From NCBI GenBank assembly GCA_963743825.1, contig CAVURC010000012.1:1-64000 (forward strand): DNA of 64,000 nucleotides. Direction: 5' to 3'. Every line of letters starts with the position of its first letter. Within the stretch, counting starts at the first letter, position 1. Made by a program: the position numbers and the translations under genes. The DNA is from Sva-07 sp963743825 (lineage in GTDB: Bacteria; Actinomycetota; Acidimicrobiia; Acidimicrobiales; Ilumatobacteraceae). Below are positions 17,029 through 24,863 of the stretch, in pieces. The notes under the pieces were generated by a model that was given only the letters and a program-made list of their open reading frames with translations, did no database searches and was not told the origin of the DNA.

Positions 17029-17084
17029 CCGGTTTGCGTTGCAGTTCCGTTGGGCCGTCCCAACGGAACTGTCACGCAAACCGG
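17029..17084. repeat. Double-stem hairpin, family B, between the SWIM and DUF5691 genes
   Basis: Outer arms ccggtttgcg / cgcaaaccgg and inner arms agttccgttggg / cccaacggaact are perfect. Relative to the copy at 5063-5116, the inner stem has changed T-A to C-G in both arms (ttctg/cagaa to ttccg/cggaa), a compensatory change. It lies within a same-strand gene cluster, so if it terminates transcription it would split the cluster. Confidence 0.85.
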
Positions 17085-17120
17085 ATGCTGGGGTGGGTCG
17101 GTGGCGGGGAGGTGGCCGGC

Positions 17121-17908
17121 ATGACGATGGCGGAGCACTGGCGGGAGCTGGTGACGACGGCGATGCTCGGCACGGACCGCCGGGATCCGCCGGCCGCGGT
17201 CGGCCCACTCGCCGACGTGGTCGCCGACACCCTGCGTTCGGCGCCGTCCGAGCGGATGCTGGCCCAGGTCGCCGCCTGCACCGCCGTCCGCCGCGCCGGC
17301 GTGCTGCCAGGCCCTCCGGTCGATCGGCTCGCCGGCCCGACCACCGACGATCGTCCCGGTGTGCGTGCCCGCTGCGGTCGAACGGTGGCATCACATCACG
17401 ACGTCGTGGCCCGTGCTCGAGGACGAGTGGATGCTCACGCTGATCACCAATGGCTGGCGTGTCGCACCCGAGCTCGTGCCCGCCGTGCTGTGACGACATC
17501 GCTCCGATCCGGTCCGCCGAGCGCGCGCCGAGGTCGCCTGCGGACCGCTGGCCACCTGGCTCGTGTCGCACCTGCCGCGAACTCGAGGCCCGGTCGACTC
17601 GTGGTGCCATCGATCCCGAGGCGCTCGGTGAGCTGCCCGATCTCCCGATTCCACCCGACCTGTTCGACCTGCTCGGCGCTCCCGCGGACATCGGCACGGC
17701 ACTCGCCGACCTGATCAGCGGAGGCCAACTCGGCGCACCGCACCGAGCAGTGATCGTGAACCTGATCGCCAGGATCCCGCCGGAGTCGCTCGCCGCCATC
17801 GCATCGTCCCTCGGGGCCGTCCCGTCGACCTCGGCGGGGTATGGCCTCGCGTCGGTCCTGGCCGACCTGGCGCTCACCCGCCACCGCATGCTCGACGAAC
17901 TCCGTTGA
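17121..17908 (+). CDS. DUF5691 protein of the MoxR/VWA cluster, frame-disrupted
   Basis: Starts MTMAEHWRELVTTAMLGTDR, the usual DUF5691 opening ('xxxxxTAxLGTDRRxPP'). The rest is spread over three frames: '...RLAGPTTDDRP', then 'VPAAVERWHHITTSWPVLED' with 'WMLTLITNGWRVAPELVPAV' and 'ACGPLATWLVSHLP', then 'IDPEALGELPDLPIPPDLFD' to 'ALTRHRMLDELR'. Frame changes fall near 17360 and 17575, and a TGA interrupts at 17491-17493. DUF5691 is a helical, HEAT-like protein found next to SWIM and MoxR genes (family knowledge); its role is unknown. The unbroken conservation across frames suggests errors rather than long decay, but a true pseudogene cannot be excluded. Confidence 0.7.
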
Positions 17909-17916
17909 GCCCCCGT

Positions 17917-17958
17917 GCGATGAGCGAGACCCCCGGATCTGGTGGTCTCGCTCATCGC
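17917..17958. repeat. Perfect hairpin, family F, copy 1 before moxR
   Basis: gcgatgagcgagacc (17917-17931) pairs perfectly with ggtctcgctcatcgc (17944-17958) around a 12-nt loop. It begins 8 bp after the DUF5691 stop and could be a terminator without a U-tract. Confidence 0.75.
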
Positions 17959-17989
17959 TCATGGAGGACTCGGTGTGCGAACCCCGTGG

Positions 17990-18029
17990 CGATGAGCGAC
18001 GTCTCCGGATGGTGGGGGTTCGCTCATCG
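17990..18029. repeat. Hairpin, family F, copy 2 before moxR
   Basis: cgatgagcga (17990-17999) pairs with tcgctcatcg (18020-18029). It is a second copy in the same orientation 31 bp after copy 1, with a diverged loop. Together the two fill most of the 177-bp gap between DUF5691 and moxR; the last ~55 bp should hold the moxR ribosome-binding site or promoter, for which nothing distinctive is seen. Confidence 0.7.
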
Positions 18030-18085
18030 ATCGGTGAGGGGCTCCGGGCTCGAGGTGTGACAGCCCCTGGGTAACGTCGTCGGGA

Positions 18086-19189
18086 ATGAGTGCAACGCAG
18101 CGACCGTCGAGCGACGTGCTCCGTCCCCATGCGGAGGATCAGTACGCCGCCGAACTCGCGGCGCTCGCTGTGCTCGACGACCGCGAGCGCCCGCCGGGCT
18201 GGGTGTTGTCGCCGTGGGCCGTGGTGCGCTACCTCCTCGGCGGCGAGCTGCGTGACGGCACGATCATCGCTCCCAAGTACGTCGGCCAGCAGCGGCTCGT
18301 CGAGATCGCCGTCGCCACGCTCGCCACCGACCGGGCGCTGCTGCTGCTCGGCGTGCCCGGCACGGCCAAGACCTGGGTGAGTGAGCATCTCGCCGCGGCG
18401 ATCAGCGGCGACTCGACGTTGCTCGTGCAGGGCACCGCCGGCACGACGGAGGAGACCCTGCGCTACGGCTGGAACTACGCCCGGCTGCTCGCCGAGGGCC
18501 CGAGCACCGCCGCACTCGTTCCGGGCCCGATCTACCGAGGGATGGAGCGCGGTGCGATCGTGCGGGTCGAGGAGCTCACCCGAATGCCACCCGAGGTACA
18601 GGACGCCCTCGTCACGGTGCTGTCGGAGAAGGTGCTCCCGATCCCCGAGCTCGACACGGAGATCGCGGCCATCCGGGGTTTCAACGTCATCGCCACGGCC
18701 AACGACCGCGACCGCGGCGTCAACGATCTCTCGAGCGCCCTGCGGCGACGCTTCAACACCGTCGTGCTTCCCCTGCCGGCGACGGTCCAGGAGGAGATCG
18801 ACATCGTGCGCCGCCGCGTCGACGAACTCGGCGTGGCGCTCGCACTGCCGTCGGTTCCGGCTGCGGCCGACGAGATCCGTCGGGTCGTCACCGTGTTCCG
18901 CGAACTGCGATCAGGGCTCACGGAGGACGAGCGGACCAGCCTGAAGATCCCGACGGGAACCTTGTCGACGGCCGAGGCGATCTCGGTGGTCACCAACGGG
19001 CTCGCCCTCGCCGCCCACTTCGGCGATGGCGAACTACGACCGACCGATGTGGCTGCCGGCATCATCGGTGCCGTCGTCAGCGATCCGGTCCACGACACGG
19101 TGGCGTGGCGCGAGTACCTCGAAGCGGTGGTGCGCGACCGCGACGGATGGGGCGACTTCTACGACGCCTGCCGCGACCTCGACGTGTGA
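18086..19189 (+). CDS. MoxR-family AAA+ ATPase of the SWIM/DUF5691/DUF5682/VWA cluster
   Basis: 367-residue AAA+ ATPase. Walker A is 'LLLGVPGTAKTWVSEHL', followed by the MoxR-type 'LVQGTAGTTEETLRYGWNY'. Walker B and its flank are 'GAIVRVEELTRMPPEVQDAL', in which the usual second acidic residue is kept (VEE). Sensor 1 is in 'FNVIATANDRDRGVNDLSSA', and the arginine finger region is 'ALRRRFNTVVLPLP'. MoxR ATPases work with VWA-domain proteins as chaperones that activate or insert cofactors in protein complexes (established for the family). Here the VWA partner is two genes downstream. The gap to the DUF5682 gene is 10 bp, so they are one operon. Confidence 0.92.
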   Translation: MSATQRPSSDVLRPHAEDQYAAELAALAVLDDRERPPGWVLSPWAVVRYLLGGELRDGTIIAPKYVGQQRLVEIAVATLATDRALLLLGVPGTAKTWVSEHLAAAISGDSTLLVQGTAGTTEETLRYGWNYARLLAEGPSTAALVPGPIYRGMERGAIVRVEELTRMPPEVQDALVTVLSEKVLPIPELDTEIAAIRGFNVIATANDRDRGVNDLSSALRRRFNTVVLPLPATVQEEIDIVRRRVDELGVALALPSVPAAADEIRRVVTVFRELRSGLTEDERTSLKIPTGTLSTAEAISVVTNGLALAAHFGDGELRPTDVAAGIIGAVVSDPVHDTVAWREYLEAVVRDRDGWGDFYDACRDLDV

Positions 19190-19199
19190 TCGAGCGTCC

Positions 19200-21428
19200 G
19201 TGAGCCTGCACCTGCTCGGGATCCGGCACCACGGCCCCGGATCGGCGCGGTCGGTGCTCAGCGCGCTCGACGACCTGGCCCCCGACATCGTGCTGGTCGA
19301 GCTGCCCGCCGACGTCGACCCGGCGCTGCGCTGGGTCGGCCACGCCGACCTGGTGCCACCGGTCGCCCTGCTCGGGTGGGTCGTCGCCGAACCGGCCCGC
19401 GCGGCGTTCGCGCCAATGGCGTCGTTCAGTCCGGAATGGCAGGCGATCGCCTGGGCGAACGCCCACGAGGTGCCCGTACGCGCCATCGACCTCCCCCTTG
19501 GCGTCACCCTCGCCGACAACCTGGAACACGGGGGTCAGACCCCGGCGTTCCAGGAGGCGGCCCCGCACGATCCGATCCGCGATCTGGCTGCGGCGGCGGG
19601 CGACTCCGACCCGGAACGGTGGTGGGAGGACGTCATCGAGCACCGTGGCGACGGCGCTCCGGCCTTCGACGCGGTTGCCGAGGCAATGGCCGCGGCCAGG
19701 CAGGGATACGTGGCCGCCCCACGTGAACTCCAACGCGAGGCGCACATGCGCAGGGCGATCAGGGCAGCTCGCCGCGAGGGTCACCAGACGATCGTCGTGG
19801 TGTGCGGCGCCTGGCACGTCCCCGCACTCGACCTCGACGGCGAGGTCGTGGCCTCGACCGTGCCGAACGCATCGACCGATGCGGCCACGCTGCGCGGCAT
19901 CCCCAAGTCGAAGGTCGGCATCGCCTGGGTGCCGTGGACCCACCGCCGCCTCACGGCGCACTCGGGATACGGTGCCGGTGTCGAGAGCCCGGGCTGGTAC
20001 CGCCACGTGTTCGACCATCCGGGCGAGGACGGCGTGGTTCGTTTCTTCGTCGACGCTGCCCGACTGGTGCGTGACCGGGGCGGGGCGGCGTCGCCCGACG
20101 AGTTGATCGCCGGTACGCGCTTGGCGACGTCGCTCGCCGCCATGCGCGGGCGACCGCGCATCGGACTGGCCGAGGTGCTCGACGCCGCCGACGCGGTGAC
20201 AGGCGGGCTCGACCTCGTGCGCCGTGAGCTGGTCATCGGCGACGCGATCGGTGAGGTCCCCGACGCGGCGCCACAGGTGCCGCTGGCCCGCGACGTCGCC
20301 AAGCTGGCGAAGTCGGCCCGGCTCCCTGTCAGTGCCGAAGCACGAACCGTCGAAGTCGACCTCCGCGCCCCGACCGGGCGGCGCAAGTCGCACCTCCTGC
20401 ATCGCCTCGTCGCGCTCGGCGTCGGATGGGGCGTCGCCGTCGAGGGACGGGGCTCCTCGGGTACGTTCCGCGAAACCTGGGAGGTGCGCTGGGACCCCGA
20501 TCTGTCGATCCGGCTGATCGAGCGTGCGGGCTACGGCACCACGCTCGAGGCGGCTGCAACGGCCCGACTCGTCGAGCGGTCGGCCGCAGCAGCGGGCATC
20601 GCCGAACTCGTCGGTGTGGTCGAACAGGCACTCTTCGCGGAACTCCCACTCGCCGTCGAACCCGCAGTGCAACGCCTCGCGCGTCTCGCGGCAACCGACC
20701 CCGACGTCGGCCAGCTGCTCGATGCATTGCCGGCGCTCGCATCAGCGCTGCGGTACGGCGACGTACGTGGCACCGACGCCGAATCGCTCCGCCACGTCGT
20801 CGACGGGATCGTCGTACGCATCCTCGCCGGACTGCCGGCGGCAGCTCGCCAACTCGACGACGACGCTGCCGCAACGACTGCCGAACGGCTCAGCGCATTC
20901 CAGGGTGCGCTCGCCGTCCTCGATCATCCGGCCCGCCGTACCGGGCTCCCATCGGTCCTCGTCGCCCTCACGGCCGGTGCCGGCCACGGCCTCGTCCACG
21001 GCCGGGCGACGCGCCTGTTGCACGATGCCGGCGTGTGGTCGGTCGATGTGGTTCAGCGGCGCCTCTCGCAGGCGCTGTCGGGAGGGACCCCGCCAGCGAA
21101 GGGCGCCGCGTTCGTCGAGGGCTTCCTCGCCGGATCGGGCTCCGTGCTCGTGCACGACGCCGAGCTGCTGGCGGTGCTCGACGGCTGGGTGTCGTCGCTG
21201 CCGAGCGATGCGTTCGACGCGGTGATCGTGCTGATGCGGCGCACGTTCGGCGCGTTCGAGGCGGCCGAGCGGCGACAGTTGATGGCAGTACTGATGGGCC
21301 TCGACGTCGAACGTGGTGCGGGCTTCGGTGACGACGTCGACCCGCGCCGAGCCGACGCAGCGATCGTCACCGTGCGTCACATGCTCGGATTGGCCGTTGA
21401 TGGGCCCGTCGAGGTGGGCGTCCGATGA
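19200..21428 (+). CDS. DUF5682 protein of the MoxR/VWA cluster
   Basis: 742 residues from the GTG at 19200 (VSLHLLGIRHHGPGSARSVL). 'GIRHHGPGSARS', 'IVLVELPADVDPALRWVGHA', 'WWEDVIEH', 'REAHMRRAIRAARREGHQTI' and 'VVVCGAWHVPAL' are the conserved blocks of DUF5682; the His/Glu pattern (GIRHHG, ELP, E..HM, GAWH) resembles the TraB/ChaN/EreA-type erythromycin-esterase-like fold, suggesting a hydrolase-like or haem/metal-binding centre (inference). The large helical C-terminal half is less conserved. It shares a 4-bp ATGA overlap with the VWA gene. A GGGGTCAGACCCC palindrome lies inside it at 19523-19551. Confidence 0.85.
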   Translation: MSLHLLGIRHHGPGSARSVLSALDDLAPDIVLVELPADVDPALRWVGHADLVPPVALLGWVVAEPARAAFAPMASFSPEWQAIAWANAHEVPVRAIDLPLGVTLADNLEHGGQTPAFQEAAPHDPIRDLAAAAGDSDPERWWEDVIEHRGDGAPAFDAVAEAMAAARQGYVAAPRELQREAHMRRAIRAARREGHQTIVVVCGAWHVPALDLDGEVVASTVPNASTDAATLRGIPKSKVGIAWVPWTHRRLTAHSGYGAGVESPGWYRHVFDHPGEDGVVRFFVDAARLVRDRGGAASPDELIAGTRLATSLAAMRGRPRIGLAEVLDAADAVTGGLDLVRRELVIGDAIGEVPDAAPQVPLARDVAKLAKSARLPVSAEARTVEVDLRAPTGRRKSHLLHRLVALGVGWGVAVEGRGSSGTFRETWEVRWDPDLSIRLIERAGYGTTLEAAATARLVERSAAAAGIAELVGVVEQALFAELPLAVEPAVQRLARLAATDPDVGQLLDALPALASALRYGDVRGTDAESLRHVVDGIVVRILAGLPAAARQLDDDAAATTAERLSAFQGALAVLDHPARRTGLPSVLVALTAGAGHGLVHGRATRLLHDAGVWSVDVVQRRLSQALSGGTPPAKGAAFVEGFLAGSGSVLVHDAELLAVLDGWVSSLPSDAFDAVIVLMRRTFGAFEAAERRQLMAVLMGLDVERGAGFGDDVDPRRADAAIVTVRHMLGLAVDGPVEVGVR
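19523..19551. repeat. Palindrome inside the DUF5682 gene
   Basis: ggaacacgggggtc / gaccccggcgttcc around one base, three mismatches. The core GGGGTCAGACCCC is the same as that of the intergenic palindrome at 33766-33794. It encodes EHGGQTPAFQ in a variable loop between conserved blocks. Confidence 0.5.
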
Positions 21429-22642
21429 CGACCGACCTGCTCCGGGTGTCGCAGGCCGAGCGCCGCCGTCGCTGGCGGATGCTGCTCGGGCCGGCCACCG
21501 ACGACCTTGCAGACGGGGAGGGATCCGCGGGAGCCGGCGGTGACGATGCCGGTGCAAGCGGTGATTCGACGGGGGGTCTTCACGGCGATGATGTTCGCAT
21601 CGATGCAGCGCTCGGCGCTCTGTACGACCGCGACGACCACGAGCGCGGGCCGGACGGATCACGGCGGCGCGCCGGGCGATCCGGCGGGCTCGGCCGCTCG
21701 AAGCCCGGCGTCGTGCGCTGGCTCGGCGACATCCGCCGCTACTTTCCGACGCCGGTGGTCCAGATCCTCCAGCGCGACGCAATCGAGCGACTCGATCTGC
21801 GCCAACTGCTTCTCGAACCGGAGCTGCTCCATGGCCTCGAGCCCGACATCCACCTCGTCACCCTCCTCGTCGAACTCAACCGGCACCTGCCCGATGAGAC
21901 GAGGGCGACCGCCCGCCAGGTGATCGCCAAGGTGCTCGACGATCTCGAGCGACGCCTCACCGACCAGACCCGCCAGGCCGTACGCGGCACCCTCGCCGGG
22001 TCGGCGCGGACGCGTCGGCCGCGCCCCGGTGACATCGACTGGCCGATGACGATCTCAGCCAACCTGCGTCACTGGATTCCCGAACATCGCACGCTCGTGC
22101 CCGAACGCCTCGTCGGGCACGGGCGGCACCAACGCAGCCTGGCACGCGATGTGGTGATCGCTGTCGACCAGTCGGGTTCGATGGCCGACAGCGTGGTGTA
22201 TGCGTCGCTCTTCGGTGGGGTCCTCGCCCAGATCCCCGCACTGCGTACCTCGTTCATCGCGTTCGACACATCGGTCACCGATCTCACCGCCTTCCTGCAC
22301 GATCCGGTCGAGGTGCTGTTCGGTGTGCAACTCGGCGGTGGTACCGACATCGCGAATGCGCTGGCGTACTGCCGGCAACTCGTCGATCGGCCCCGCGACA
22401 GCGTGGTGTTCCTCGTGAGCGACCTGTTCGAGGGTGGCAACGCCGAACTCATGCACCGCCGGGTCGACGACCTCATCGGGTCCGGCGCCCAGGTGGTCGT
22501 GCTGCTCGCTCTCAGCGACGAAGGGACGCCGGCGCACGACCACACTCATGCCGCCGCGTTGGCCGCACTGGGCGCCACCGTGATGTCGGCCACGCCCGAC
22601 GAATTCCCTGCCGTGCTCGCCGCCGCGCTGATGAGATCCTGA
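21425..22642 (+). CDS. VWA-domain (CoxE-like) protein, MoxR partner
   Basis: 405 residues. The N-terminal half is low-complexity (Gly/Asp/Ala-rich, residues ~25-75) followed by helical segments ('GVVRWLGDIRRYFPTPVVQI', 'LLEPELLHGLEPDIHLVTLL'). The C-terminal von Willebrand A domain has the MIDAS motif DxSxS in 'DVVIAVDQSGSMADSVVYAS', the Thr in 'VQLGGGTDIANALAYCRQLV' and the Asp in 'VVFLVSDLFEGGNAELMHRR'. VWA proteins of this type are the metal-binding partners of MoxR ATPases. It is the last gene of the cluster; its start overlaps the DUF5682 stop (ATGA). Confidence 0.9.
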   Translation: MTTDLLRVSQAERRRRWRMLLGPATDDLADGEGSAGAGGDDAGASGDSTGGLHGDDVRIDAALGALYDRDDHERGPDGSRRRAGRSGGLGRSKPGVVRWLGDIRRYFPTPVVQILQRDAIERLDLRQLLLEPELLHGLEPDIHLVTLLVELNRHLPDETRATARQVIAKVLDDLERRLTDQTRQAVRGTLAGSARTRRPRPGDIDWPMTISANLRHWIPEHRTLVPERLVGHGRHQRSLARDVVIAVDQSGSMADSVVYASLFGGVLAQIPALRTSFIAFDTSVTDLTAFLHDPVEVLFGVQLGGGTDIANALAYCRQLVDRPRDSVVFLVSDLFEGGNAELMHRRVDDLIGSGAQVVVLLALSDEGTPAHDHTHAAALAALGATVMSATPDEFPAVLAAALMRS

Positions 22643-22717
22643 ACCGCCGGGCGATGGTTCGGCCCGGCTCGATGGATGGGGTTACGCGGCGGGCCGGGGC
22701 GCTAGCGTTGGGGACTC

Positions 22718-23180
22718 ATGGGTCAGCTGGTCGCCGTCACCGAGAAGCCGAGTTCGTCACGCGGAGTCGTGCGTTTCGAGATCAATCGCACCTTGTCCGG
22801 CATGGGCCATGAGCACTTCGGTTCCGTCGACGATGCATGGGGCAACACCCCGTCCGACGAACTGGCTCGGCGCATGTTCGCCACTGGCCAGGTCAACGGG
22901 GTCCACGTGTACGCCAACATCATCACGGTCGATCTGGCCAAGGGCGGCGACTCCGCGGGCCTGTCCGAGGTGGTGCGTGACCTGTACCAGTACTGGAAGC
23001 CAGGCGTCGAGCCGCCGGCGTTCGAAGACCTGCAACCCGAGGAAGCGGCGACTGCAGCTCCGAGTGGCGACGGTGGTGGAGCGAGCGGCGAACTGTCGGA
23101 GGCCGCAAAGCGGGTTCCCGGCCATCTTCTCGATCGCAGCCGTTCGGCGCCGCGAACGCTGGAACGCAAAGAACAGCTGA
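22718..23180 (+). CDS. Nfu/NifU N-terminal-like scaffold protein
   Basis: Starts MGQLVAVTEKPSSSRGVVRF. The core ('EINRTLSGMGHEHFGSVDDA', 'SDELARRMFATGQVNGVHVY', 'ANIITVDLAKGGD', 'LYQYWKPG') follows the Nfu_N domain, in which 'F...R.L...G', 'SPLA..LF.I.GV..V' and 'N.ITV.K' are conserved; this domain occurs in iron-sulfur scaffold proteins. No C-terminal CxxC NifU domain follows; the tail is Glu/Ala/Gly-rich. The frame runs on to 23425, but it would then overlap the next gene by 155 bp; a one-base shift near 23150 gives the more natural end 'RERWNAKNS' at 23180. Confidence 0.6.
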
Positions 23181-23270
23181 CCCGACACGTCACCACGCTG
23201 TCGGGGCAGGATTCGGCGCGTACCCGGGTCGTCCCTCTAGCGTCGGGCAGCCAGCGTGGCTGGTGCCCAG

Positions 23271-24127
23271 ATGACCGACGGCGTACTCACCCTTCAAGAA
23301 GCTGCCGACGAGCTCGGCGTGCACTACATGACCGCGTATCGCTACGTGCGTCTCGGGTTGATGGAGGCGTCGAAGTCCGGCGGGGTGTGGCAGGTGCAGC
23401 GCTCGGCGGTCGACCGCTTCCGTGAGGATGCGAAGGCTGCGGCGGCAACCGTCGGCCCGTCCGGCAAGGGCGGCGCGCGCGCAATCGTCGAGCACCGTGG
23501 GCGAGTCGGCTCGAATCGCGTCTGGTCGCCGGTGATGCGCCTGGGTCGTGGAGTGTGATCGAAGCAGCGATGGCTTCAGGGGCGGAGCTCGACGAGATCT
23601 ATCTCGACGTGCTGACCCCGGCGATGGTGGCGATCGGCGAGCGATGGGCAGCGGGTGAACTCGACGTCTCGATCGAGCACCGTGCGACGGGTATCGCCAT
23701 GCGCATCGTCGGTCGGATCGGTCCGCGATTCAGTCGACGTGGCCGATCTCGTGGCGTGGTGGCGCTCGGCGCGCCGGCGGGCGAGTATCACGCGCTGCCC
23801 GTGGCGATGCTCGGCGATCTCCTGCGGTTGCGGGGGTGGGACGTGTCGGACTTCGGCGTCGACGTGCCGAGTGAATCGCTCGCCCATGTGATCAGCCAGA
23901 CGCCTGATCTCGTGGCGGTCGGCTTGTCGGCCATGTCGTCCGACAACCTCGGATCGCTCGCCGACGCGTGCGCAGCAGTTCACGTTGCGGATCCCTCGGT
24001 GCTGGTCGTGGTCGGTGGTCACGCCGTTGCCGACCTCGACCATGCCCGATTGCTCGGCGCCGACGCCTACGCTGCGACCGGCCTCGACATGGATGACGTG
24101 CTCACCCGCCACACCCTGGCCGACTGA
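23271..24127 (+). CDS. CarH/LitR-like B12-binding regulator with an excisionase-type HTH, frame-disrupted
   Basis: Predicted DNA-binding regulator that senses cobalamin, possibly light. The N-terminus 'LTLQEAADELGVHYMTAYRY' is an excisionase/MerR-type HTH. After a linker the helical B12-cap domain contains 'ERWAAGELDVSIEHRA', which fits the W-x9-EH signature of the B12 photoreceptor CarH, where the Trp and EH pair contact adenosylcobalamin. The Rossmann-like B12 domain follows, with a candidate lower-ligand His in 'GAPAGEYHALPVAMLGDLLR', then 'RGWDVSDFGVDVPSE' and 'VVVGGHAVADLDHARLLGAD'. A one-base frame change near 23494 splits the HTH from the B12 part ('WASRLESRLVAGDAPGSWSV' bridges the two if corrected). 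Target genes are unknown. Confidence 0.75.
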
Positions 24128-24195
24128 CGGTCTGTCGGGGTCGGGTCCGGAAAGCCCGATGCGGTCTGTTGGGGTCGGGTCCGGAAAGACCGGTG
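24128..24195. repeat. Two direct copies of a ~28-bp unit (cggtctgtyggggtcgggtc...)
   Basis: cggtctgtcggggtcgggtc at 24128 recurs as cggtctgttggggtcgggtc at 24162 with a 34-bp period; both continue cggaaag. The second copy ends agaccg and so closes a cggtct / agaccg hairpin. They lie between the B12 regulator stop and the imuA' SOS box. Function unknown: terminator or repeat. Confidence 0.7.
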
Positions 24196-24202
24196 GTGGG
24201 GC

Positions 24203-24214
24203 GAACGTGTGTTC
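24203..24214. promoter_or_regulatory. SOS (LexA) box upstream of imuA'-imuB
   Basis: gaacgtgtgttc is a perfect GAACN4GTTC palindrome inside gcgaacgtgtgttcgg. Actinobacterial LexA sites have this form (for example mycobacterial TCGAACACATGTTCGA). It ends 15 bp before the imuA' start, which implies repression by LexA and induction by DNA damage. Confidence 0.8.
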
Positions 24215-24228
24215 GGTAGGGTGGCGGG

Positions 24229-24844
24229 ATGGAACTGGCTGTCGACCTGGCTGCACTGACCCAACGAGTGGCACCCGTGGTGCTGGCCCGCGATCGCACG
24301 ATGCCGGTGAGCGACGAACTCGCCGGGTTGTTCGCCGAAGGAGGGCTCGTGCGTGGCCGCACGGTTGGCTGCCAGGGCCCGGCGGCAACCTCGACGGCGC
24401 TTGCGCTGGTCGCCGCCGCCGTCACGGCCGGGGCGTGGATGGCCGTGATCGACCTGCCGACGATCGGGCTCGACGCCGCCAGTGAACTCGGTGTGCCACT
24501 GGAGCGGATCGTGGCCGTCGGCACCGGCGGTGATCCGGCACGCTGGGTCGACGTGGTGGCCGCTGCCGCGGACGGCTTCGACGTGCTGCTCGTGCGAGTG
24601 CCGAGCGGTCTGGCTGCTGCTGCGGTGCGCAAACTCGCCGTGCGCCTGCGTCGAGCGCGACGTGGTCACGATCGTGTTGGGCGACCCCGGAGCGATGGGG
24701 TGCGACGGCGTGCTCCACACCGACGCGCCACAGTGGTCGGGGCTCGGCAACGGACATGGGCACCTCCGTGAACGTCGCGTGATGGTCGAGGCCTCTGGTC
24801 GACGTCTCCCGAGGCGCAGCTGCCAGCTGGCCATCTCGGCCTGA
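24229..24844 (+). CDS. imuA': ImuA'-like mutasome accessory protein, frame-disrupted
   Basis: RecA-like accessory protein of the SOS mutasome. The readable part 'VRGRTVGCQGPAATSTALAL' sits where RecA-fold proteins have the P-loop, but the canonical GxxxxGK[ST] is missing, as is common in ImuA'. 'AGAWMAVIDLPTIGLDAASE', 'GVPLERIVAVGTGGDPARWV' and 'VRVPSGLAAAAVRKLAVRLR' follow. After a one-base shift near 24655 the frame gives 'VVTIVLGDPGAMGCDGVLH' and 'RRVMVEASGRRLPRRSCQLA', the usual C-terminal end. Identification rests on position directly before imuB under an SOS box and on these RecA-like features. The gap to imuB is 19 bp. Confidence 0.75.
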
Positions 24845-24863
24845 CCGAGCAGCGAGCGAGCAC

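Noticed and set aside
17491..17493. In-frame TGA in the DUF5691 gene as a third selenocysteine codon
   Set aside because: The residue is not a known catalytic Cys position, and the gene has frame changes on both sides; an error or decay is more likely.
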